Positions 8,645 through 17,250 of a DNA stretch of 38,799 nucleotides are shown piece after piece. The stretch's first letter is position 1. Each line of letters starts with the position of its first letter. The DNA lies in NCBI GenBank assembly GCA_001515955.1, contig LOES01000163.1, positions 1-38,799 on the forward strand, given 5' to 3'. Below the pieces are notes generated by a model that searched no databases, was not told the origin of the DNA, and saw only the letters and a program-made list of their open reading frames with translations. This stretch comes from Clostridia bacterium BRH_c25. GTDB lineage: Bacteria; Bacillota_A; Clostridia; Lutisporales; Lutisporaceae. Both the position numbers and the translations under genes were made by a program.

Positions 8645-9712
8645 ATGAGTAAGACTAAGAAAAATGGAGTTTTGTTACTTGCTGTTATTCTAATTGTATC
8701 AATGGCCTTGGGAGTAGGCTGTACTCCAAAAGCAGCAGATACAGTACCTGCAGGGGCACCTCCTGCAGAAACCGGGGAAGAAAAACAAGAAGAAGCCAAG
8801 GTCGAAATCCCCAAGGGGGTAATGGCAGTAGGCAGTGCATCTTCCGGAAGCTTGTATGTAACTTATACTGCAGCTTGGGCGGATATGCTGATGAAAAACG
8901 TTCCGGGGCTTAATATAACTGTTGAACCCGGAGGATCATCCCAAAATATGCAGACTATCCATGCAGGGGATACTGATTTTGGTATAACTGCTACATTGCA
9001 GACATATCCCGGCTATTATGGACAGGGATGGGCAAAGGGTACGGAATATCAAAATGTTAATTCATTATTCCCGGCATATTCCTATGAAGGAGTATGGTTC
9101 ACCACGGCATCAAAGAAGGATATTAACTCCATACAGGATCTTAACGGAAAAGTCATCTCTTTTGGATATGCAGGTGGCGGCAGTGATTTTACAGGAAGAG
9201 AGCTAATGGATTTCTTTGGAGTCAAGCCAAAGGAGATTGTTAATGCAAGCTGGTCTGATGTAGGAGGAATGCTCGCAGATGGTTTGGTAGATGCTGTTTT
9301 CTATCTTGCAGGACACCCTGCTTCATTTATTCAGGAATTGGAATTACAGCATGAACTCAAGTTTTTCGGATTAACTGATGATGAATTCAAACAATTCCAG
9401 GAAGAAAAGCCCTTCTATAACGTAGGTACTTTGAAAGGCGGCACATATAAGAAGATGGAAGGAGAATACAAGGCACTTCAGGGCTGGAATTTCATTGTCG
9501 TTTCACCGGAGCTTTCAGAAGACCTTGTATACCATCTGACTAAAACAACATGGGAAAACGTGGAAGCTATTCACAATGCACACAGCAGTTTTGTTCAGAC
9601 TGATTTAAGCAATGTAAAATATATGAACCTGCCATTGCATCCGGGTGCAAAAAAATACTATGAGGAAAAGGGAGTCGAACTTCCGAAGCTACCTCCACCT
9701 CCTAAAAAATGA
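8645..9712 (+). CDS. TAXI-type TRAP transporter solute-binding lipoprotein
   Basis: A 355-residue extracytoplasmic binding protein. The N-terminus is a lipoprotein signal: basic MSKTKK, a hydrophobic stretch, then LGVGC with Cys26 as the lipid-anchored residue, followed by a low-complexity Pro/Glu linker. The mature part begins with AVGSASSGSLYVTYTAAWADM, and further on the stretches GSSQNMQTIHAGDTDFGIT and NGKVISFGYAGGGSDFT are typical of the TAXI (TRAP-associated extracytoplasmic immunogenic) family. It lies directly upstream of the fused TRAP permease, separated by a strong hairpin. Characterised TAXI proteins bind small organic acids such as glutamate; the ligand here is unknown. GGAGG lies about eight bases before ATG 8645. 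Confidence 0.93.
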   Translation: MSKTKKNGVLLLAVILIVSMALGVGCTPKAADTVPAGAPPAETGEEKQEEAKVEIPKGVMAVGSASSGSLYVTYTAAWADMLMKNVPGLNITVEPGGSSQNMQTIHAGDTDFGITATLQTYPGYYGQGWAKGTEYQNVNSLFPAYSYEGVWFTTASKKDINSIQDLNGKVISFGYAGGGSDFTGRELMDFFGVKPKEIVNASWSDVGGMLADGLVDAVFYLAGHPASFIQELELQHELKFFGLTDDEFKQFQEEKPFYNVGTLKGGTYKKMEGEYKALQGWNFIVVSPELSEDLVYHLTKTTWENVEAIHNAHSSFVQTDLSNVKYMNLPLHPGAKKYYEEKGVELPKLPPPPKK

Positions 9713-9722
9713 TTTAGGGCAC

Positions 9723-9757
9723 GTACATCTGTAGGGGTAATGCTCCTACAGATGTAC
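9723..9757 (+). terminator. Intercistronic hairpin between TRAP binding protein and permease
   Basis: Perfect 13-bp arms (GTACATCTGTAGG and CCTACAGATGTAC) enclose nine bases. No T-run follows. Such a structure behind a binding-protein gene is commonly an mRNA stabiliser or partial terminator that keeps binding-protein levels above permease levels. Confidence 0.6.
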
Positions 9758-9872
9758 ATAAATACTAGTTTTCCACAGGCAAACCAAGATTGGTTAAGTA
9801 GGAATGGATGAAGGAAAATCAACGGGTTCAGTTTTGCTGAATCAAAATATGAATTTATAGTGAGGTGTATAT

Positions 9873-11795
9873 ATGGCTGCTAAGACAGAAGAAGCTAAAG
9901 TCCAAGAGCTTTTAGACGAATATGAAAAGCGAAAAAGAACATTCACCGGCAGAACAGCTCTTATAGTATCTGTAATTGCAATAGCAGGCTCCCTATGGCA
10001 TATATATGCTCTAGGTATTGCAGCAACATCAGTAATTTTATTAAGAAACATACACCTTATGTTTGGTTTGATATTAATACCACTGTTATATCCGGGATTT
10101 GACAGAAGTGAAAAGATAGCAATAATGGATGTAATAATGGTTTTTGCTGGTATAGCTGTAACTGCATACGTATTTATGCAGGACCATAGTTTTGTTTTAA
10201 GGGCTGGTGTAAGTCCAACACAGGGAGACATAATATTTGGAACACTGGCTATAGTTTTGATTTTAGCGGTTACGAGAAGAGTTTTAGGCTGGCCTTTAGT
10301 AATTGTAACCTTTGCTTTTATGATATATGCAAAATTCGGAAGTTTTTTTCCGGGAATGTTTATGGGAAGAAATTATTCATTAACGAAAATAATCAGCTAT
10401 GTATTTAACATTGATGGTATATATGGAATGTCTATCGGTGTTTCTTCCACCTATGTAGTGCTTTTTATTCTTTTTGGAGCATTTCTCAAAAACTCCGGTG
10501 CCGGAGAATTATACACTGATTTTTCCTATGCCATTGCAGGCAGGGCAAGAGGTGGACCCGCAAAAGTTGCTGTAATTTCAAGTGCTCTATTCGGTACTAT
10601 ATCCGGGAGCGGAATCGCAAATGTGGTAACAACAGGTACTATGACCATCCCGCTTATGAAAAAATCAGGTTTTAGGAAAGAATATGCGGGTGCAATTGAA
10701 GCAGTTGCATCTACCGGTGGCCAGATAATGCCTCCGGTAATGGGAGCCGGGGCCTTTCTGATGGCAGAGATGATCGGTATGCCATATACAAATGTCATGA
10801 TCGCTGCTATACTTCCGGCATTGCTATATTTTATAACTACATTTTTTGTAATCGATTTAAGAGCGGGAAAAGACGGATTAGTAGGTCTCAAGGCCGCAGA
10901 ACTGCCAAACCTGAAAGAAGTAGTCAGCAGCAAGGGTCATTTGGTTCTTCCGCTGCTAATACTGTTATATGCGCTTATTATACAGGGAACTACTCCTATA
11001 AAAGCAGCGTTTCTTTCCATTATATCCTGTGTAGTGGTCTCGTACCTTAAGAAATCGACAAGAATGGGCCTGAAGAGCATTGTAAATGCATTAGAGTCCG
11101 GTATATACGGCTCTTTAGAAGTAATTGCCGCATGTGCTTGTGCAGGGATAATAATGGCATTGGTCTCTTTAACAGGGGTAGGTCTTAAGCTATCCTCTTT
11201 AATTGTTATGTTAGCCGGCTCCAGTTTATTTTTAGCCCTTATATTAACGGCCGTTATTATAATAATTCTAAGCATGGGACTTCCTACTACAGCATGTTAT
11301 CTGATAGGAGCGGCTATAATGGCTCCTGCGTTAACTCAATTGGGTATTAGTCCAATACAATCTCATATGTTTATTTTCTACTTCGCTTGTTTAAGCGGTA
11401 TTACTCCTCCGGTAGCATTAGCAGCATATCCGGCGGCAGCTATAGCCAAAGCAAATCCGGTAACAGTCAGCTTTGTAGCATTCAGAATGGCTCTGGTAGG
11501 CTTTATAATACCATTTATAATGGTATACTCTCCGGCTATATTGCTGATTGGAGAAACATTAAAGGTAATTATAGTAGTTATAACTTCATTAGCAGGAGCA
11601 TATACCATTGCAGTAGCAACTGAAGGCTGGTTCAAGAGGCCTTTGCACATGCTGGGAAGAGTACTGCTGCTAATCGGAGGCATAGGAATGATTATACCAG
11701 GAACAAGCACTGATATTGCAGGAGCTGTACTAATAGCAGCAGGCTATATAATAGGAAGAAAGCTTTATAAAAAAGGTGGAGAAATAGTAGGTTAA
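9873..11795 (+). CDS. TRAP transporter permease, DctQ-DctM fusion
   Basis: A 640-residue polytopic membrane protein. The short N-terminal part (four hydrophobic segments, about residues 30-170) corresponds to DctQ and the rest to DctM, as in the fused permeases that pair with TAXI binding proteins. Conserved DctM-like stretches include SALFGTISGSGIANVVTTGT, GGQIMPPVMGAGAFLMAE and FYFACLSGITPPVALAAYPAA. It should use a Na+ or H+ gradient to import the solute delivered by the lipoprotein. GAGGTG lies upstream of ATG 9873. Only 15 bp separate it from the next gene. Confidence 0.94.
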   Translation: MAAKTEEAKVQELLDEYEKRKRTFTGRTALIVSVIAIAGSLWHIYALGIAATSVILLRNIHLMFGLILIPLLYPGFDRSEKIAIMDVIMVFAGIAVTAYVFMQDHSFVLRAGVSPTQGDIIFGTLAIVLILAVTRRVLGWPLVIVTFAFMIYAKFGSFFPGMFMGRNYSLTKIISYVFNIDGIYGMSIGVSSTYVVLFILFGAFLKNSGAGELYTDFSYAIAGRARGGPAKVAVISSALFGTISGSGIANVVTTGTMTIPLMKKSGFRKEYAGAIEAVASTGGQIMPPVMGAGAFLMAEMIGMPYTNVMIAAILPALLYFITTFFVIDLRAGKDGLVGLKAAELPNLKEVVSSKGHLVLPLLILLYALIIQGTTPIKAAFLSIISCVVVSYLKKSTRMGLKSIVNALESGIYGSLEVIAACACAGIIMALVSLTGVGLKLSSLIVMLAGSSLFLALILTAVIIIILSMGLPTTACYLIGAAIMAPALTQLGISPIQSHMFIFYFACLSGITPPVALAAYPAAAIAKANPVTVSFVAFRMALVGFIIPFIMVYSPAILLIGETLKVIIVVITSLAGAYTIAVATEGWFKRPLHMLGRVLLLIGGIGMIIPGTSTDIAGAVLIAAGYIIGRKLYKKGGEIVG

Positions 11796-11810
11796 AAGGG
11801 GTGACTCAAT

Positions 11811-12839
11811 ATGAAAGCCAGTATTTTAAGAGAAGCGAAGAAGCTTGATATCGTTGATGTTACGCTCCGAGAGCTTAAAGGGAATGAAGTCCTGGTAAAG
11901 GTTGACTGTGTAGGAATTTGTGGAACTGATGTTTCTGTCTATCGTGGAGACTATGGGGCTAAGGGAAACGTTGTATTAGGGCATGAGTATAATGGTACCG
12001 TAGTAGATGCAGGAGAAGAAGTAAGCAAGGTAAATGTTAACGATTATGTGGTTTCGCAAGCAAGCTGGGGTTGCAACAAGTGCCACTGGTGCAATAATGG
12101 ATTGCCTTCATATTGTGAAGCACCTAATATGCTTGGCAGAACCATAGACGGTTCTTTGGCAGAATATATAATTGTGCCGGAAAATGTGTTGTTTAAAATA
12201 AATAAGGATGTATCTTCCATAGAAGCTCAATCGGTGGTAGGAATTGCTACTGCATTAAGGGCATTACACCGTTCGGGGCTAAAGCTGGGAGATAATGTAC
12301 TGCTAATAGGACCCGGATACAGCGGGTTGATCATGCTGCAGCTATGCAAGCTCGCCGGTGCAAGGGATGTCGGGATGGTTGGAACAAGAGATTCCAGACT
12401 GAAAGCAGCCCAAGACCTGGGGGCGGATTTTACTGTAAATATAAAGCAGGATTCAGATTGGGAGAAGAATCTATTGCAAAGAACGGGAAACTTGGGATTT
12501 GATGTTTGTATAGAGGCTTCCGGCACTGTATCAGGGGTATTATCATCAATAAGAATGGTTAAAAAAGGCGGAACTGTTGTCCAGTTTGGTACTTCCTTCA
12601 ATAAAATTGACGGGTTGCCTCAAAAAGATTTCTATAGCAAAGAGATTTCCTTGGTTGGTACAAAGGGAGGGTTCGGCTTTTATCCGAAAGCAGTAAACCT
12701 ATTGGAGCAGAAAAAGCTTGAAATTGAATCGCTTATTACTCATAAGTATCCATTAAGTGAAATAGCAAAGGCCTTTGAGGTAATGGATCAGCGATTGGAC
12801 AACGTCTTAAGAGCAGTAGTATTCTGCAATGAGGATTAG
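11811..12839 (+). CDS. Zinc-dependent medium-chain dehydrogenase
   Basis: A 342-residue MDR-superfamily oxidoreductase related to threonine, sorbitol and alcohol dehydrogenases. The catalytic-zinc region is VGICGTDVSVYRGDYG followed by GHEYNGTV. The structural zinc lobe has the four-cysteine pattern C-x2-C-x2-C-x7-C in GCNKCHWCNNGLPSYC. The nucleotide-binding site is GPGYSGLIMLQLCKLAGA, fitting NAD(P). It should oxidise or reduce an alcohol/ketone intermediate. The ribosome site is AGGGGTGA before ATG 11811, and the stop codon overlaps the start region of the asparaginase-like gene, so the two are coupled. The specific substrate is not predictable. Confidence 0.9.
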   Translation: MKASILREAKKLDIVDVTLRELKGNEVLVKVDCVGICGTDVSVYRGDYGAKGNVVLGHEYNGTVVDAGEEVSKVNVNDYVVSQASWGCNKCHWCNNGLPSYCEAPNMLGRTIDGSLAEYIIVPENVLFKINKDVSSIEAQSVVGIATALRALHRSGLKLGDNVLLIGPGYSGLIMLQLCKLAGARDVGMVGTRDSRLKAAQDLGADFTVNIKQDSDWEKNLLQRTGNLGFDVCIEASGTVSGVLSSIRMVKKGGTVVQFGTSFNKIDGLPQKDFYSKEISLVGTKGGFGFYPKAVNLLEQKKLEIESLITHKYPLSEIAKAFEVMDQRLDNVLRAVVFCNED

Positions 12840-12840
12840 T

Positions 12841-13833
12841 ATGAAAAAGCCAAAAGTATTAATCATTTCAACAGGAGGGACCATCTCGTCCAAATACGAT
12901 AATGAAAAGGGATATTCACCTGCTGTATCGGTTCAAGAATTATGTTCATCTCTTTTTGGAATAGAAAATTTAGCTGAGATAGAATCAATACAATTCTGTA
13001 ATGTATTGAGCTTTGCTTTGGAACCAAATCAGATTTTAGACCTTGTTAATATCATTAGGGCAAAGATATATGAAGGAGATTATGCGGGGGTTGTGATCAC
13101 ACAAGGTACAGCTACAATGGAAGAAACCTCATACCTTGCTGATCTATTATGGGATATTGACCAGCCTTTGGTTTTTACCGGCGCAATGCTGAATGCTTCA
13201 GAAAGGGACTGGGATGGAGCAAGGAATATATTTAACTCTGTATTGGTCGCCGCAGACCCTATGGCAAAAAATAAGGGTGCACTTGTTTGCATGGGTGGAG
13301 AGATTCATGCAGCCAGGGATGTTTCCAAAGTTCATAAGAGTAGTTTAAATGCTTTTGTATCATTAAATTCCGGCCCATTGGGAATGGTGTCGAATAATAA
13401 GGTTGTTTTTTACCGGAATCCAGTCTTGAGAAAAGTATTTGCTTTAGTTAGCAGACTGGAAACAGGTACTGAAATAATAAAAGTTAGCTTAGGTGCAGGT
13501 TCAAAGTTAATAGATTTATTGGTTGCCAATGATTATAAAGGAATAGTTTTGGAAGGCTTTCCCGGTGGCGGAGGAGTCACTCCTGAAATTATGAATAGTG
13601 TTATAAAGGCCCAGGATAAAGGCGTTGTGTTTGTTTTGACCCCCCGTTCACCTATGGGGTCTGTGATTTCAAGAGCCAGTGGAGGCTGTGGACCATGGGA
13701 TCTGAGGCAATGTGGTGTTATTAACGGCGGAGATCTTACTTCAGTCAAGGCAAGAATACTGCTAATGGTTGCACTTCCGCTGGTTAGCAGCAAAGCCGAG
13801 TTGGAAGGACTATTTAATGAAGCAGCCCCATGA
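12841..13833 (+). CDS. Asparaginase-family amidohydrolase with altered active site
   Basis: A 330-residue member of the asparaginase/glutaminase fold. The first signature STGGTIS holds the expected threonine nucleophile Thr14. The second signature reads ITQGTATMEET, not the usual HGTDTMEET: Thr90 is kept, but the substrate-binding aspartate (Asp90 of E. coli AnsB) is Ala91 and the histidine is Gln88. The catalytic lysine is kept (Lys163 in AARDVSKVH). The chemistry may therefore be intact while recognition of an asparagine-like alpha-amino group is lost. An ATG at 12829 is also in frame, but GAGG at 12831-12834 is placed for ATG 12841. No signal peptide, so cytoplasmic. Substrate unknown; probably an amide produced or imported by this pathway. 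Confidence 0.87.
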   Translation: MKKPKVLIISTGGTISSKYDNEKGYSPAVSVQELCSSLFGIENLAEIESIQFCNVLSFALEPNQILDLVNIIRAKIYEGDYAGVVITQGTATMEETSYLADLLWDIDQPLVFTGAMLNASERDWDGARNIFNSVLVAADPMAKNKGALVCMGGEIHAARDVSKVHKSSLNAFVSLNSGPLGMVSNNKVVFYRNPVLRKVFALVSRLETGTEIIKVSLGAGSKLIDLLVANDYKGIVLEGFPGGGGVTPEIMNSVIKAQDKGVVFVLTPRSPMGSVISRASGGCGPWDLRQCGVINGGDLTSVKARILLMVALPLVSSKAELEGLFNEAAP

Positions 13834-13848
13834 AAGGAAGTAGTTTAA

Positions 13849-15219
13849 GTGTTTGATACTGTCGTACTAAACGGTAATATAGTATACCCAGGACGCAATA
13901 TTTCTTGTGGAAATATTGGAATAAGCAAAGGAAAAATAGAAGCAATAACTGGGCCTGAGGTTGAGCTTCAAGGTATGCATGTGATAGATGCCGCAGGCAA
14001 GTACATTTTTCCGGGAATAATAGAACCTCATTCTCACTTGGGCATAGGTGCAGGAGAAGAGGATTTATCAACAGAGACCAGCTCTGCGGCTATTGGGGGA
14101 GTTACAACGGTATTGTTCTTTTTAAGGCAGAACACTCCCTATGATGAAGCATACAGAGAGATTAAATCTATGGGAGAATCAAAAGCGTATATTGACTTCT
14201 CATTTCATATTGTTTTGATAACTGAAGAGCATTTAAGCTCTATACCGAGATACATAAATGACTTTGGCATAACTTCATTCAAGCTTTATCTGACTTATCG
14301 CGGAGAAGATGCAAAAACTACAGCCTTTGGAGGGATTCCAATCCAATTTGACACTATTAGTGACGGATATTTATTGGAAAGCTTCGGCAAGCTTTCTGAT
14401 TACCCCAAGGCTGTTGCGATAGTTCATGCAGAAGATATAGATATAGTCCATAGGGCAAAGAAGAAATTAATGAGTGAAGGAAGAACAGATCTTGAAGCCT
14501 GGGCACTTTCAAGACCCGTCATTGCTGAGGTCGAAGGAGTGAGAAGAGTATTGACCTTTGCAAAAGAAACCGGCTGCAAAGTGAATATACTTCATATTAC
14601 TTCAGGACAGGCATTGCAGGAAGCAGTTGAATTCAGAAAGAAATACAATAAGGTTTTTATTGAAGCGTGCCACCCTTACTTGGTTTTAAATGAGGAGGAT
14701 GCGACATCAAGGAAGTATAAATTGAGACCTCCTTTGAGGACTAAGAAAGATAATGAAAGGTTATGGGAAGCGGTTAAGGTGGAAGATATAAATACAGTTG
14801 GGTCTGATCATGTACCGCGTAAAATGGCAGCCAAAGCAGGGGATATATGGAGCCCGGCGGCTGGTGCACCAGGAACACCGTACCTGTTCCCAATAATGCT
14901 TAGCGAGGGGTATCATAAAAGACAAATACCCGTGACCAGTATTGCCAACACCCTTAGCTTGAATCCGGCAAAGCTTTATGGGCTGTATCCTCAAAAAGGT
15001 GATATTAGTGTAGGCTTTGATGCGGATTTGGTCATTGTTGATTTGGATAGGGAGTACATTCTAAAAGCTTCTGATATTAATCAGTACAGTGATTACATTT
15101 TGTATGAGGATCTAAAGGTAAAAGGTTACCCGGAGCTTACAATAATAAGGGGCAAGGTAGTTGCTCAAGACGGTAAGGTTGTGGGGAATTCCGGCTGGGG
15201 CAGATTTGTTAAAAGGTAG
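13849..15219 (+). CDS. Dihydropyrimidinase/hydantoinase-like cyclic amidohydrolase
   Basis: A 456-residue amidohydrolase-superfamily enzyme of normal family length. The binuclear metal site is complete: His61 and His63 (EPHSH), carboxylatable Lys145 (TSFKLYLTY), His193 (VHAED), His249 (LHITSG) and Asp320 (GSDHVPR). The DxHxH motif is ExHxH here. Relatives open cyclic amides such as dihydropyrimidines, hydantoins or allantoin; which one applies cannot be told. The start is GTG 13849 with AAAGGAAG upstream, 15 bp after the asparaginase-like gene. Pairing with that gene suggests two consecutive amide-bond cleavages. Confidence 0.9.
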   Translation: MFDTVVLNGNIVYPGRNISCGNIGISKGKIEAITGPEVELQGMHVIDAAGKYIFPGIIEPHSHLGIGAGEEDLSTETSSAAIGGVTTVLFFLRQNTPYDEAYREIKSMGESKAYIDFSFHIVLITEEHLSSIPRYINDFGITSFKLYLTYRGEDAKTTAFGGIPIQFDTISDGYLLESFGKLSDYPKAVAIVHAEDIDIVHRAKKKLMSEGRTDLEAWALSRPVIAEVEGVRRVLTFAKETGCKVNILHITSGQALQEAVEFRKKYNKVFIEACHPYLVLNEEDATSRKYKLRPPLRTKKDNERLWEAVKVEDINTVGSDHVPRKMAAKAGDIWSPAAGAPGTPYLFPIMLSEGYHKRQIPVTSIANTLSLNPAKLYGLYPQKGDISVGFDADLVIVDLDREYILKASDINQYSDYILYEDLKVKGYPELTIIRGKVVAQDGKVVGNSGWGRFVKR

Positions 15220-15276
15220 ACTAAAAATTGTATCAAGTTTTGGATATCCAAGACTTCTTAATTGGGGGTCTGTGGT

Positions 15277-16200
15277 TTGGGGCAGTTATTTGCTTTATTG
15301 TTTAGTGCAAGCTATGGTCTGAGCAATGTGTTCACTTCAAAAGCCTTGGACCATAAGGAAATTGATAGGTTTACGGGGCAGTATATCACTGTCTTTGTTA
15401 ATACAATAATTAATCTTATGGTTTTGATATTATACCTGATGTACGGTGCTAGTATAGATATTAACTTTCCGGGCTTCTTGTTCTTTGGTATTGCAGGATT
15501 TCTTAACAGCTTTCTAAGCAGGGGGGTATTCTACGCAGCTATTCCCTATATAGGAGTTTCAAGAGCAGGGGTATTTAAAATAACTTCACCTATGTTCGCA
15601 ATTATTGGAGGCGTTGTAATACTTAATGAAGTTCTGCACTGGAAAGCTTTGACAGGTGCAATTGTTGTTATTCTCGGCATATTATTTTTGTCCCTTGAAA
15701 CTATGCGGCAAAACCATACAGATGAAGCTTCAGTATTGAATGTGGTTGGCAGCTTTGCTTCTATACCGAAGAAAGGAATTATTTTAGCGCTATTATCCGG
15801 ATTTATATTAGGAATCGGGAATGTTTTCAGAAAGCTGGGAGTTACCTATATCTCAAGTTCTATTTTAGGTGTATGTATAGGTTCTGTAGTTGCTTATATT
15901 GCGATTCTGCTATTTCAGGTTATGAATGGAAAAGCAAAGGAATTATTATCTGCTATGAAAAATATAAACAGGGACTATTTTTTATCCGGTATTTTTTCTA
16001 GTATTGCACTTTATAGTGTTTTTATGGCTTTAAAATATATACCGGTTTCTTATGCAAATTCCATTGGTGCCTCAGAATCACTATTTACCATGTTATGGAG
16101 TTTAATTATATGTGGTAAAAAAGAGATACTGACAATACGTACATTTATTGGTGCTGTTGTCGTTATCATCGGTATTACAATTCTTATAATATTTGAATGA
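15277..16200 (+). CDS. DMT/EamA-family membrane transporter
   Basis: A 307-residue, highly hydrophobic protein with about ten predicted membrane segments in two EamA halves. Near the end of the first half is the pattern GVFKITSPMFAIIGGVVILNEVLHW, and in the second half SYANSIGASESLFTMLWSLIICGKKE. Such proteins export or import small metabolites or amino acids. TTG 15277 is preferred over the in-frame TTG at 15262 because GGGGG at 15264-15268 is a ribosome site eight bases upstream of it. In this cluster it may release a by-product or provide a second uptake route; that is inference. Confidence 0.85.
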   Translation: MGQLFALLFSASYGLSNVFTSKALDHKEIDRFTGQYITVFVNTIINLMVLILYLMYGASIDINFPGFLFFGIAGFLNSFLSRGVFYAAIPYIGVSRAGVFKITSPMFAIIGGVVILNEVLHWKALTGAIVVILGILFLSLETMRQNHTDEASVLNVVGSFASIPKKGIILALLSGFILGIGNVFRKLGVTYISSSILGVCIGSVVAYIAILLFQVMNGKAKELLSAMKNINRDYFLSGIFSSIALYSVFMALKYIPVSYANSIGASESLFTMLWSLIICGKKEILTIRTFIGAVVVIIGITILIIFE

Positions 16201-16215
16201 AAGTAGGTAGTATTA

Positions 16216-17163
16216 ATGGATAAGATTTTAGTAACCAATGCGTCTTTTGCTAAATACAGCACAAAGGCTCAAAGAATTCTTGAGGATTACGGGCTTGGTA
16301 TTGTCAGGCCAAAACAGGCAGTAGTCACTGAAGATGAGCTTTTGGATTATCTGGATGATGTTGTTGCCATTATTACCGGCCTTGAACCAATTACCCGAAA
16401 AGTTATCAATTCTGCAACAAGATTAAAAGTAATTGCAAAGCATGGGATAGGTGTTGACAATATTGATATTGATGCTGCCAAAGAAAAAGGTGTTGCTGTT
16501 GTTAATTCACCTGGGACTAACAGAGAAGCAGTTGCCGATTTGGTTTTTGGCTTGATGCTGTCATTAGCCAGGAAGATTCCTGAATCCGATAGTCAGGTCC
16601 GGGCGGGGGGATGGCCAAAGGTATTTGGACAATCTGTCTGGGGTAAAACCCTCGGAATCATTGGATTGGGAGTTATTGGGAAGAGCGTTGTGCAGAGAGC
16701 CAAGGGATTTAATATGAAAGCTCTTGCCTTTGATAAATACTGGAATAAAGAATATGCAGCTGCCAATGGTGTTATTTATTCGGATATTGATACAATACTC
16801 AAAGAATCTGATTTTGTCAGTCTTCATGTCCCCCTTATGGAAGAAACGCGAAATCTCATCGGGGTTAATCAGCTGAATATGATGAAACCTTCAGCACACT
16901 TAATAAATGCAGCAAGAGGCGGAGTAGTGGATGAGGAGGCTTTATACAAAGCTTTATCAGAAGGTAAAATTGCAGGTGCAGGATTAGATGTGTTTTCCAG
17001 TGAACCACCTGCCAACTCACCTCTATTAGGATTGAAAAATGTTATCGTTACTCCCCATATGGGCGGGTTTACAGATGGAGCTTTAAGCATGACAAGTGAA
17101 TTTGTGGCTCAAGGGGTTGTTGATGCATTGGAGGGTAAAGAGCTTAAAAGTAGAATAGTGTAG
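16216..17163 (+). CDS. D-2-hydroxyacid dehydrogenase (phosphoglycerate dehydrogenase-like)
   Basis: A 315-residue NAD-dependent D-isomer-specific dehydrogenase. The Rossmann motif is GLGVIGKSVV (about residues 150-160). Catalytic residues are visible as Arg in NAARGGVVDEEAL, Glu in DVFSSEPP and His in TPHMGGFTDGA. It lacks the C-terminal ACT/regulatory domain of biosynthetic SerA, being near the 310-330 residue size of short catabolic members. It should interconvert a 2-hydroxy acid and a 2-oxo acid. ATG 16216 has AGGT upstream and lies 15 bp after the DMT gene. Its presence suggests the pathway passes through an alpha-keto or alpha-hydroxy acid. Confidence 0.9.
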   Translation: MDKILVTNASFAKYSTKAQRILEDYGLGIVRPKQAVVTEDELLDYLDDVVAIITGLEPITRKVINSATRLKVIAKHGIGVDNIDIDAAKEKGVAVVNSPGTNREAVADLVFGLMLSLARKIPESDSQVRAGGWPKVFGQSVWGKTLGIIGLGVIGKSVVQRAKGFNMKALAFDKYWNKEYAAANGVIYSDIDTILKESDFVSLHVPLMEETRNLIGVNQLNMMKPSAHLINAARGGVVDEEALYKALSEGKIAGAGLDVFSSEPPANSPLLGLKNVIVTPHMGGFTDGALSMTSEFVAQGVVDALEGKELKSRIV

Positions 17164-17250
17164 GTTTAATCATACCGAGCATGTTAAATTATTGTCGATT
17201 TCTTCTGCAATAGAAGTTTTCAATATTTGAATAAAGAGAGGAAGAATACT

